Assembly (NCBI GenBank): GCA_039930465.1
Contig: JBDTTU010000001.1
Span: 69,191 to 133,190 of the forward strand
Source of the DNA: LMDS01 sp039930465
Lineage (GTDB): Bacteria > Pseudomonadota > Gammaproteobacteria > Burkholderiales > Burkholderiaceae_C
DNA length: 64,000 nucleotides
Direction: 5' to 3'
Below the pieces are notes generated by a model. That model did not search any database, was not told the origin of the DNA, and saw nothing but the letters and a program-made list of their open reading frames with translations. Made by a program: the position numbers and the translations under genes. This document shows, piece by piece, positions 1-7,843 of this stretch. Within the stretch, counting starts at the first letter, position 1; every line of letters starts with the position of its first letter.

Positions 1-2
1 TG

Positions 3-812
3 CTGCAGGCGCAGTTGAACGTGGCGCGCGGGCGCACGGTCGGGTTGATCGAGCGGGCCACGGTGGCCGCGGGCGCGGCGGCGGTGCGCGAGCGCATCGG
101 CGCGCTGCAGCAGCAGGGCGTGACACTCGCGATCGCCGATGCCGTCGACAACAAAGACCTGTGGCACCTGGCCGAAGCACTGAAGGGGGCGCTGCTGATG
201 ACGGCCGGCTCAGGCCTGGCGATCGGCCTGCCGGCGCAGTTCGGTATCCAGCCTGCCGCCGAAGCGGCGCGCTTGCCGGTCGCCGTTGGCGCGCAGGCCA
301 TCGTGTCCGGCAGCTGCTCGGCGGCCACGCAAGCGCAGGTGGCCGCGTTCCGTCTAGCCGGTGGCGACGCTTTCGAGGTGGCGCCGCTGCGCATCGGCTC
401 GGGTGCCGACGTGGCCGCCGAAGCGTTGGCGTGGGCGCTGCCCCGTTTGGCGCGTGGCCCGGTGCTGGTGTATGCCACGGCCGCGCCCGAGGCGGTGCGC
501 GAAGTGCAGCAGCGCCTCGGTGTCGAAGAAGCCGGCGCGATGGTCGAAGACACGCTCGGGCGTGTCGCGCGCGGGCTGGTTGAGCAGGGTGTGGCGCAGC
601 TCGTCGTGGCCGGCGGCGAAACCTCGGGCGCGTGCGTGCAGGCGCTCGGCATCACGCAGATGCGCATCGGCCCGCAAATCGACCCGGGCGTGCCGTGGTG
701 CCATGCGGCTTCACCCGCGGCGCCGGCGTCGGGTTTGCATCTCGCGCTGAAGTCTGGCAACTTCGGCGGCACCGACTTTTTCACCCGCGCCTTCAACGCA
801 CTGCAGCACTGA
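3..812 (+). CDS. otnK: 3-oxo-tetronate (four-carbon acid sugar) kinase, C-terminal part
   Basis: The reading frame is open at the window edge, so the gene starts outside; about 270 C-terminal residues are visible. The closing block KSGNFGGTDFFTRAF is typical of the four-carbon acid-sugar kinase family (DUF1537/OtnK), which phosphorylates 3-oxo-tetronates in tetronate catabolism using ATP. A glycine-rich stretch (VVAGGETSG) near the C-terminal third fits the nucleotide-binding C-terminal domain. It ends only 2 bp before the glgB start, so it is probably transcribed into the glycogen genes, an unusual pairing for this family. The exact acid sugar cannot be read from this fragment. Confidence 0.85.
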   Translation: MQAQLNVARGRTVGLIERATVAAGAAAVRERIGALQQQGVTLAIADAVDNKDLWHLAEALKGALLMTAGSGLAIGLPAQFGIQPAAEAARLPVAVGAQAIVSGSCSAATQAQVAAFRLAGGDAFEVAPLRIGSGADVAAEALAWALPRLARGPVLVYATAAPEAVREVQQRLGVEEAGAMVEDTLGRVARGLVEQGVAQLVVAGGETSGACVQALGITQMRIGPQIDPGVPWCHAASPAAPASGLHLALKSGNFGGTDFFTRAFNALQH

Positions 813-814
813 AC

Positions 815-2995
815 ATGCTCGACACACCGACCGTGGCCGCGCTGATGGCCGGCAAACACCGCGAACCTTTCGCGGTGCTCGGCCTGCACCCGCACGAAGG
901 TGCCTGGGTGATCCGCGCCTTGCTGCCCGGCGCGCGTGAAGTGCTGGTGCTCGAAAAGCCCGGCCAACGGCGCGTGGCCACGCTGCAGCGCGTGGGTGAT
1001 TCCGACGTGTTCGAGGCGTTCCTCACGCCGCACCCCGAGCGCTTGAACTACCAGCTCGAGATCGACTGGGGCAGCCACCGCCAGGTGCTCGAAGACCCGT
1101 ACCGCTTCGGCCCGCTGCTCGGTGCGATGGACCTGTGGCTGCTCGGCGAAGGCACACACCACCGGCCCTACGAACAGCTCGGTGCCCACCCGCTGGTGAT
1201 CGACGGCGTGCCCGGCACGCGCTTCGCGGTGTGGGCGCCGAACGCGCAGCGCGTGTCGGTCGTCGGCGCGTTCAACAACTGGGACGGCCGCCGCCACGCG
1301 ATGCGGCTGCGCCCGGAATGCGGTGTGTGGGAGATCTTCCTGCCGCACGTGGGTACAGGCGATCTCTACAAGCTCGAAGTGAAAGGCGCTGACGGCGCCG
1401 TGCATCTCAAGGCCGACCCGTTCGCCTTCCGCGGCGAGCTGCGGCCGCAGACGGCGTCAAGGGTGCAAGGACTGCCGAACGTCGTGAAGCCGAACCAACA
1501 GCGCCAGGCCGCGAACGCGCTCGGCGCGCCGATCAGCGTCTACGAAGTGCACCTCGGGTCGTGGCGGCGCGTGCCCGAAGAAGGCGAGCGCTGGTTGAGC
1601 TACCGCGAGCTCGCCGAGCAATTGATCCCGTATGTTCGTGAGCTCGGCTTCACGCACGTCGAGCTGTTGCCGGTCAACGAGCACCCGTTCGACGGCTCCT
1701 GGGGTTACCAGCCGACCGGCTTGTACGCGCCGACCGCGCGTTTCGGCACGCCCGAAGACTTTCGCCATTTCGTGGCCACTGCGCACGAAGCCGGCATCGG
1801 TGTGATCGTCGACTGGGTGCCGGGGCATTTTCCGACCGACGCGCATGGTCTGGCGCAGTTCGACGGCACGCCGCTCTACGAACACGCTGACCCGCGCGAA
1901 GGTTTTCATCAAGACTGGCAGACGCTGATCTACAACTTCGGCCGCACCGAAGTGCGCAACTACCTCGTCGGCAACGCGCTCTACTGGATCGAACGTTTCG
2001 GCGTGGACGCGTTGCGTGTCGACGCCGTGGCGTCGATGCTCTACCGCGACTACAGCCGCAAGGACGGCGAGTGGCTGCCCAACCACCTGGGGGGCCGCGA
2101 GAACCTCGAGGCGATCCACTTTCTGCGGCGCATGAACCAGATCATCGGCACGCAGCGGCCCGAGGCGGTGACGGTGGCCGAAGAGTCGACCGCGTTCCCT
2201 TCGGTCTCGCGCCCGCCGAGCGACGATCTGCAAGGCGGGGGCCTCGGCTTTCACTACAAGTGGAACATGGGCTGGATGAACGACACGCTGTCGTACATGA
2301 GCGAAGACCCGGTGCACCGCCAGTACCACCACCACAAGATGACCTTCGGGCTGGTCTACGCCTTCACCGAAAACTTCGTGCTGCCCTTGTCGCACGACGA
2401 GGTCGTGCACGGCAAGGGCTCGCTGCTCGGGCGCATGCCCGGCGACGAGTGGCAGCGCTTCGCGAACCTGCGTGCCTACTTCGCTTTCATGTGGGCGCAC
2501 CCCGGCAAGAAGCTGCTGTTCATGGGCGGCGAATTTGCGCAGACCGATGAATGGAATGCCGAAGCCAGCCTGCCCTGGCACCTGCTCGACCAGCCGCTGC
2601 ACAGCGGCACGCAACGGCTGGTGCGTGACCTGAACATCGTCTACCGCCAGCACGCCGCGCTGCACCAACTCGACTTCACGCCTGAAGGTTTCGCATGGAT
2701 CGCTCACGACGATGCGAAGAACTCCGTCATCTCGTTCACCCGCCATGCGCCGGGCGGCAGCTTCGTGGTGGCGGTGTGCAACTTCACGCCAGTGGTGCGG
2801 CATGCCTACCGCATCGGCGTGCCGGCAGCGGGCACGTACCACGAGCTGATCAACACCGATGCGGCGGTCTACGGCGGCAGTGGCGTGCACAACGCGCCGT
2901 TGCCTTCCGAGGCGGTCGCAGCACATGGCCGCGAGCAGTCCATCGCACTCACCGTGCCGCCGCTGGCCACGGTGTTTCTGGTGTGCGAGCGATAG
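815..2995 (+). CDS. glgB: 1,4-alpha-glucan branching enzyme
   Basis: This cytosolic enzyme makes the alpha-1,6 branches of glycogen. It has 726 residues, close to the usual length of about 730. Domains run from an N-terminal CBM48-like beta-sandwich (AVWAPNAQRVSVVGAFNNWDG), through the GH13 barrel, to a C-terminal beta domain. Catalytic signatures are present: DALRVDAVAS with the nucleophile Asp near residue 405, VAEESTAFP with the acid/base Glu near 455, and LPLSHDEVVHGKGS with the third acid. I chose the ATG just after the otnK stop because it gives the family N-terminus (MLDTPTVAALMAGKHREPF); an open frame continues upstream but overlaps otnK. It is the first gene of glgB-pgm-glgA. Confidence 0.95.
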   Translation: MLDTPTVAALMAGKHREPFAVLGLHPHEGAWVIRALLPGAREVLVLEKPGQRRVATLQRVGDSDVFEAFLTPHPERLNYQLEIDWGSHRQVLEDPYRFGPLLGAMDLWLLGEGTHHRPYEQLGAHPLVIDGVPGTRFAVWAPNAQRVSVVGAFNNWDGRRHAMRLRPECGVWEIFLPHVGTGDLYKLEVKGADGAVHLKADPFAFRGELRPQTASRVQGLPNVVKPNQQRQAANALGAPISVYEVHLGSWRRVPEEGERWLSYRELAEQLIPYVRELGFTHVELLPVNEHPFDGSWGYQPTGLYAPTARFGTPEDFRHFVATAHEAGIGVIVDWVPGHFPTDAHGLAQFDGTPLYEHADPREGFHQDWQTLIYNFGRTEVRNYLVGNALYWIERFGVDALRVDAVASMLYRDYSRKDGEWLPNHLGGRENLEAIHFLRRMNQIIGTQRPEAVTVAEESTAFPSVSRPPSDDLQGGGLGFHYKWNMGWMNDTLSYMSEDPVHRQYHHHKMTFGLVYAFTENFVLPLSHDEVVHGKGSLLGRMPGDEWQRFANLRAYFAFMWAHPGKKLLFMGGEFAQTDEWNAEASLPWHLLDQPLHSGTQRLVRDLNIVYRQHAALHQLDFTPEGFAWIAHDDAKNSVISFTRHAPGGSFVVAVCNFTPVVRHAYRIGVPAAGTYHELINTDAAVYGGSGVHNAPLPSEAVAAHGREQSIALTVPPLATVFLVCER

Positions 2996-3028
2996 CGGCA
3001 GCAAAAACAATTCGATCGAGGACAAGCC

Positions 3029-4660
3029 GTGAGCATCGTCAGCCACCCCACCACACCGTTTGCCGGCCAGCAGCCTGGCACGTCCGGACTGCGCAAGAAG
3101 GTCGGCGTGTTCCAGCAAGCTGGGTACCTGGAGAATTTCGTTCAGGCCTTGTTCGACAGCCTCGAAGGCACGGCAGGGCAAACGCTGGTGCTCGGCGGTG
3201 ACGGCCGCTATCACAACCGCGCCGCGGTGCAGACGATCCTGCGCATGGCCGCGGCGAAAGGCTTCGGCCGCGTGCTGCTCGGGCAGGGCGGCATTCTGTC
3301 GACACCGGCCGTGAGCTGCGTGATACGCAAGCACGGCGCGTATGGCGGCATCGTGCTCTCGGCCAGCCACAACCCGGGCGGGCCGGATGGCGACTTCGGC
3401 ATCAAATACAACGTCGGCAATGGCGGCCCGGCGCCCGAAAAAGTGACCGAGGCGATCTTCGCCGGCACGAAGACGATCGCCCACTACCGCGCCAGTGACG
3501 CCGCGGCGATCGACGTCGACACGCTTGGCTCGCAGCGCATCGAGCAGATGGTGGTCGAAGTCATCGACCCGGTCGCCGACTACGCGGCGCTGATGCAAAC
3601 GTGTTTCGACTTTCCCGCGATCAAGGCCTTGTTCGCCGCCGGCTTTCGCATGCGCTTCGACGCGATGAGCGCGGTCGGCGGGCCGTATGCCAAACAGATC
3701 ATCGAAGGTCTGCTCGGTGCACCCGCGGGAACAGTCGTCAACGCCGAGCCGCTCGAAGATTTCGGCGGCCTGCACCCCGACCCGAACCCGGTCAACGCCG
3801 AAGACCTGATCAAGCACATGGCCGCCGCCGATGCGCCCGACTTCGGCGCGGCGTCCGACGGCGATGCCGACCGCAACATGATCGTCGGCCGCAACTTCCC
3901 GGTGGCGCCGAGCGACAGCCTTGCGTTGATTGCCGCGCATGCTGACGTGGCGCCGCGCTACCGCGGCGGGCTCAAGGGCATCGCGCGCTCGATGCCGACC
4001 TCGACCGCCGCCGACCGCGTCGCCAAGGCGCTCGGCATCGCGAGCTACGAAACGCCGACCGGCTGGAAGTTCTTCGGCAACCTGCTCGACGCGGGCAAGG
4101 TCACGCTCTGCGGTGAAGAAAGCTACGGCACCGGCTCTGACCACGTGCGTGAGAAAGACGGGCTGTGGGCGGTGCTGTATTGGCTGAACATTCTGGCCGC
4201 AACGGGCCAGTCGGTCGAAACCCTGGTGCGGGCGCACTGGGCGAAGTTCGGCCGCAACTACTACTCGCGCCACGACTACGAAGCGATAGCGACCGCCGCC
4301 GCCAGCACCTTGATGGCCGACCTGCGCGCCCAACTGCCGGCGCTGGCCGGCAAGTCGTTCGACGGCCAGCGCGTGAACATCGCCGACGACTTTTCATACA
4401 CCGACCCGATCGATGGTTCTGTTGCGACGAAGCAGGGCGTGCGTGTCATCTTCGACAACGGTTCGCGCATCGTCTTCCGGCTTTCGGGCACCGGCACCGA
4501 AGGTGCGACCTTGCGGGTCTACCTCGAACGCTACGAACCCGAGGTGGCGAACCAGAGCGTGCCGACGCAGGCCGCGCTCGCGCCGCTGATCGCGCTGGCT
4601 CAGCAGCTTGCACGCATTCGCGAACACACCGGCCGCAGCGAGCCGAGCGTTGTCACATGA
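3029..4660 (+). CDS. pgm: phosphoglucomutase (alpha-D-glucose phosphate-specific)
   Basis: Interconverts glucose 1-phosphate and glucose 6-phosphate, linking glycogen synthesis to central metabolism. It has 543 residues, the size of the PGM1-like alpha-phosphohexomutase group. Visible are the phosphoserine loop LSASHNPGG near residue 110, the metal loop ASDGDADRNM, the sugar loop CGEESYGTGSDH and the phosphate-binding RLSGTGTEGATLRVY near the C-terminus. The start is a GTG preceded by a GAGGA-like ribosome site. The gene sits 33 bp after glgB and overlaps glgA by 4 bp (ATGA), which indicates translational coupling. Confidence 0.95.
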   Translation: MSIVSHPTTPFAGQQPGTSGLRKKVGVFQQAGYLENFVQALFDSLEGTAGQTLVLGGDGRYHNRAAVQTILRMAAAKGFGRVLLGQGGILSTPAVSCVIRKHGAYGGIVLSASHNPGGPDGDFGIKYNVGNGGPAPEKVTEAIFAGTKTIAHYRASDAAAIDVDTLGSQRIEQMVVEVIDPVADYAALMQTCFDFPAIKALFAAGFRMRFDAMSAVGGPYAKQIIEGLLGAPAGTVVNAEPLEDFGGLHPDPNPVNAEDLIKHMAAADAPDFGAASDGDADRNMIVGRNFPVAPSDSLALIAAHADVAPRYRGGLKGIARSMPTSTAADRVAKALGIASYETPTGWKFFGNLLDAGKVTLCGEESYGTGSDHVREKDGLWAVLYWLNILAATGQSVETLVRAHWAKFGRNYYSRHDYEAIATAAASTLMADLRAQLPALAGKSFDGQRVNIADDFSYTDPIDGSVATKQGVRVIFDNGSRIVFRLSGTGTEGATLRVYLERYEPEVANQSVPTQAALAPLIALAQQLARIREHTGRSEPSVVT

Positions 4661-6108
4661 GGGTGCTGCAGGTCTGCTCCGAGATCTTTCCGTTGCTGAA
4701 GACCGGTGGTCTGGCGGACGTTTGCGGCGCCTTGCCGGGCGCGCTGGCGAAACGCGGTTGTGACGTGCGCGTGCTGGTGCCGGCTTTCCCGGCAATTCTT
4801 CGTGGCGTGCCCGACGCGAAGCCGGTGGCCGGCGCGTCAGCCCTGCCCGACGGCGCGCAGTTGTTGCGTGGCACGCTGCCCGGAACCGCCGTGCCGCTCT
4901 ACCTGATCGACGCTCCGGCGCTGTACGCCCGCGAAGGCAACCCATATGCCGACGAGGCCGGCCAGGCCTATGCCGACAACCACCGCCGCTTTGCCTTGCT
5001 CGGTCGCACCGGCGCGTTGCTCGCCGACGGGCTCGACCCTTTGTGGTCGGCTCAGGTCGTGCATGGCCACGACTGGCATGCCGGTCTCGCGCCGGCCTAT
5101 CTGCGTGCAGCACAACTGCACAGCGGGCGGCGCCACGCCGGCTCGGTGCACACGGTGCACAACCTCGCTTTCCAGGGCACGTTCGGGCTCGAGGTGCTGA
5201 GCGAACTCGGCTTGCCGGCCGATTTTTACCAGACCCACGGGCTCGAATTCCACGGCCAGGTCTCGTTCATGAAGGCCGGCTTGCATTACGCCGACCACAT
5301 CACAACCGTGAGCCCGACCTACGCCCGCGAGATTCAGGGCGAAGAGCAGGGTTGCGGGCTCGACGGCGTGCTGCGTGCGCGCTCGGGCGAGCTGAGCGGC
5401 ATCCTGAACGCGGTCGATGACACGGTCTGGAACCCGGCGATCGACGAACTCATTCCTGCGCGTTACGACGGCCGGCGGCTCAGCGGCAAGGGCCGATGCC
5501 GGCTGGCCTTGCAGAACAGTTTCGGCCTCGGCCCGCAGACCGACCAGCCGCTGTTCGGCGTGGTGAGCCGCCTGACCGAGCAGAAGGGCTTCAACCTGAT
5601 CCTCGCCGGCTTGCCGCAACTGCTGGAACGTGGCGGGCAACTGGTGGTGCTGGGCACCGGCGAGCCGGCGCTCGTGTCGGCGCTGGTTCATGCGGCCAAG
5701 ACCCACCCCGGCGCGGTGGCGGTGAAGGTCGGCTACGACGAAGCGCTGGCGCACAGTGTGGTCGCGGGGGTCGACGTGATGATGGTGCCTTCACGCTTCG
5801 AGCCCTGCGGTCTGACACAGCTCTACGGCCTGAAGTACGGCTCGCTGCCGCTGGTGCGCAAGGTCGGTGGCTTGGCCGATACCGTGGTTGACAGCTCGCT
5901 CGAGAACCTCGACGACGGCACGGCGACCGGTTTTGTGTTCAACCGCTTTGAAGTCGACGACTACGTGGCTGCCTTGCGCCGCGCGTTCGCCTTGTTCAAG
6001 CGCAAGGGCGAATGGCACGAAGTGCAGCGCCGCGCGATGGCGCAGGCCTTCGACTGGGACGCGGCCGCGGCGCAGTACATCGCACAGTACGAGCGCGTGG
6101 CGGCCTGA
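4657..6108 (+). CDS. glgA: glycogen synthase (ADP-glucose type, GT5)
   Basis: Transfers glucose from ADP-glucose to the growing alpha-1,4-glucan. It has 483 residues, as usual for bacterial GlgA. The N-terminal KTGGLAD motif (residues 15-21) binds the ADP-glucose; HGHDWHAG and the C-terminal block PSRFEPCGLTQLYGLKYG are hallmark GT5 sequences. The ATG overlaps the pgm stop codon (ATGA), so the start is fixed by coupling. It is the last gene of the glycogen unit; the ADP-glucose pyrophosphorylase gene (glgC) is not in this window. Confidence 0.95.
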   Translation: MRVLQVCSEIFPLLKTGGLADVCGALPGALAKRGCDVRVLVPAFPAILRGVPDAKPVAGASALPDGAQLLRGTLPGTAVPLYLIDAPALYAREGNPYADEAGQAYADNHRRFALLGRTGALLADGLDPLWSAQVVHGHDWHAGLAPAYLRAAQLHSGRRHAGSVHTVHNLAFQGTFGLEVLSELGLPADFYQTHGLEFHGQVSFMKAGLHYADHITTVSPTYAREIQGEEQGCGLDGVLRARSGELSGILNAVDDTVWNPAIDELIPARYDGRRLSGKGRCRLALQNSFGLGPQTDQPLFGVVSRLTEQKGFNLILAGLPQLLERGGQLVVLGTGEPALVSALVHAAKTHPGAVAVKVGYDEALAHSVVAGVDVMMVPSRFEPCGLTQLYGLKYGSLPLVRKVGGLADTVVDSSLENLDDGTATGFVFNRFEVDDYVAALRRAFALFKRKGEWHEVQRRAMAQAFDWDAAAAQYIAQYERVAA

Positions 6109-6154
6109 TCCTCGAGCAGGGTCCGGCGGCATTGAACGGCGCCGAAGCAGCCCC

Positions 6155-7327
6155 ATGTTCCGGGCTCAGCCACCCCGCGCCTTGCCCATGCCGCTCTGGA
6201 TTCTTTCGATCCTGCTCCACGCTTATGTCGGCATGCGCATCGTGCCGGCGCTGCCCGGCGGGCTCTGGCCCGGGCTGACGTTTGCCGCCGTGCTGGTGGT
6301 CTCGGCCGCCGCGATGCCGATGAGCCTGCTGGCGCGCCGACTGCGAACCTAACCCTGGTCCGACAGGCTCGCCTGGGCCGGCGCCCTGGCGATGGGCTTG
6401 TTCTCGTCGCTGTTCGTGCTGACCGTGTTGCGCGATCTGGTGCTGCTGCTCGCCCGGATCGCCGAGTGGCTCGCCCCGGTCGCGGCCTTGCCCGAGCTGG
6501 CGCCGCTCTCGGCCGCTGCGGTCGTGCTGCTCGGCGCGTTCGTCACGGTGATCGGCTTCATCAACGCGCGCCGCACCGCCGCGGTCGTCGCTGTCGACAT
6601 CCCGATCACCGGCCTGCCGGTGGCGCTGCACGGCTTCACGATCGCGCAGATCAGCGACATCCATGTCGGCCCCACGATCAAGCGTGCCTACATGCACCGC
6701 ATCGTCGAAGCGGTGAACCGGCTTGGCGCCGACATGGTGGCCGTGACCGGTGACCTGGTCGACGGCAGCGTGCAGGAACTCGCCGCGCACGTGGCGCCAC
6801 TCGCGTTGCTGTCGTCCAGGCATGGCACTTTTTTCGTCACCGGCAACCACGAGTACTACTCGGGCGCTCAGGCCTGGGTGCTCGAGCTGCGCCGCCTGGG
6901 CGTGCAGGTGCTGATGAACGAGCATGTGGTGCTGCGGCACGACGAAGCCCGCCTGCTCGTGGCCGGCGTCACCGACTACGGCGCGCACCATTTCGATGAA
7001 ACCCAGCGCAGCGACCCGCAGCGCTCGTTGCAAGGTGCACCGTCCGACGTGGCCGTGGTGAAAGTGCTGCTCGCGCATCAACCGCGCAGCGCCACGGCGG
7101 CTTCGGCGGCGGGTTTCGACCTGCAGCTCAGCGGTCACACCCACGGTGGGCAGTTCCTGCCGTGGAACCTGTTCGTGCGCCTGCAGCAGCCGTTCACGGC
7201 CGGGTTGAACCGCTTGCAGCAGCTCTGGGTCTACACCAGCCGCGGCACCGGTTACTGGGGCCCGCCGAAACGATTCGGCGCGCCGTCTGAAATCACCCAC
7301 CTTCGCCTGGTGGCGGCGCCCGGGTAA
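6155..7327 (+). pseudogene. membrane metallophosphoesterase gene interrupted by one in-frame stop codon
   Basis: Read through, this frame encodes about 390 residues: two or more N-terminal membrane segments followed by a calcineurin-like phosphoesterase domain, the layout of YaeI-like membrane phosphoesterases. A TAA at 6350-6352 interrupts it after ARRLRT, and the same frame continues at once with PWSDRLAWAGALAMGLFSS, which reads as uninterrupted membrane-protein sequence. A single C-to-T change of a CAA (Gln) codon would explain it. Starts at 6155 or 6188 (MPLWILS) are possible. It may be a recent nonsense mutation, a sequencing error, or a split gene with reinitiation; the catalytic part is intact. 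Confidence 0.7.
6392..7327 (+). CDS. metallophosphoesterase, catalytic part downstream of the stop
   Basis: If translation restarts at this ATG, 39 bp after the TAA, it gives a 311-residue protein. It keeps two hydrophobic segments (about residues 3-25 and 35-58) and all metal-binding motifs of the calcineurin-like phosphoesterase fold: SDIHVGP, GDLVDG, GNHEYY, LAHQPR and GHTHGGQ. The substrate cannot be predicted; relatives include lipid-phosphate and nucleotide hydrolases. No strong Shine-Dalgarno sequence precedes the ATG, so reinitiation is only a possibility. It lies between the glycogen genes and yajC on the same strand. Confidence 0.65.
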   Translation: MGLFSSLFVLTVLRDLVLLLARIAEWLAPVAALPELAPLSAAAVVLLGAFVTVIGFINARRTAAVVAVDIPITGLPVALHGFTIAQISDIHVGPTIKRAYMHRIVEAVNRLGADMVAVTGDLVDGSVQELAAHVAPLALLSSRHGTFFVTGNHEYYSGAQAWVLELRRLGVQVLMNEHVVLRHDEARLLVAGVTDYGAHHFDETQRSDPQRSLQGAPSDVAVVKVLLAHQPRSATAASAAGFDLQLSGHTHGGQFLPWNLFVRLQQPFTAGLNRLQQLWVYTSRGTGYWGPPKRFGAPSEITHLRLVAAPG

Positions 7328-7367
7328 ACGCCGCGGCCGACCTGCCGGGCCCGGCCCGCACCCACCT

Positions 7368-7373
7368 TACAAT
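7368..7373 (+). promoter_or_regulatory. candidate -10 element upstream of yajC
   Basis: TACAAT, five of six matches to the sigma-70 -10 consensus, about 50 bp before the yajC start in otherwise very GC-rich DNA. No convincing -35 is seen at 16-18 bp upstream, so this rests on the -10 alone. Confidence 0.35.
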
Positions 7374-7423
7374 CCCGAGGCTTTGCCGCAGGCGTCGTGC
7401 CCGGCCTCAACAAGGAATTCCCA

Positions 7424-7750
7424 GTGTTCATTTCCGAAGCTTTTGCGCAAGCCGCGCCCGCCGCCGCAGACTCGCCGTTCGGCAGCCTGGGCTCCATGCT
7501 CCCGCTGGTGCTGATGTTCGTGGTGTTGTACTTCGTGATGATCCGCCCGCAAATGAAGCGCCAGAAAGAGGCCAAGGCGATGATTGACGCGCTGGCCAAG
7601 GGCGACGAAGTCGTCACCACGGGCGGCATGATCGGCAAGATCACGAAGATCGGCGAGAGCTTCCTGAGCGTCGAGATCGCCACCGGCGTCGAGATCCAGG
7701 TGCAGCGCGGCGCGGTCGTGCAAGTGCTGCCCAAGGGCACCGTCAAATAA
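7424..7750 (+). CDS. yajC: preprotein translocase subunit YajC
   Basis: Small single-span inner-membrane partner of SecDF that associates with SecYEG. It has 108 residues; one membrane segment (SMLPLVLMFVVLYFVMI) is followed by the family signature RPQMKRQKE and a charged cytosolic domain with the GDEVVTTGGMIGKI block. I placed the start at a GTG (VFISEAFA) because an AAGGAA ribosome site lies 6 bp upstream and this gives the usual length; a longer frame starts at 7397. It heads the conserved order yajC-secD-secF. Confidence 0.93.
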   Translation: MFISEAFAQAAPAAADSPFGSLGSMLPLVLMFVVLYFVMIRPQMKRQKEAKAMIDALAKGDEVVTTGGMIGKITKIGESFLSVEIATGVEIQVQRGAVVQVLPKGTVK

Positions 7751-7843
7751 TTCGTTGAACGCGCGGGCGGTTCGCTGCGTCACACCGGCGCGGCGAGGCG
7801 CTCGCTGCATTTGGCGCGGTCCCGGCCCGAGAGGAAAGACCCG

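Noticed and set aside
1457..4333. Very long open frame on the minus strand across glgB and pgm
   Set aside because: It is antisense to two well-identified genes, has low-complexity Arg/Ala/His-rich translation and arises from high GC codon bias.
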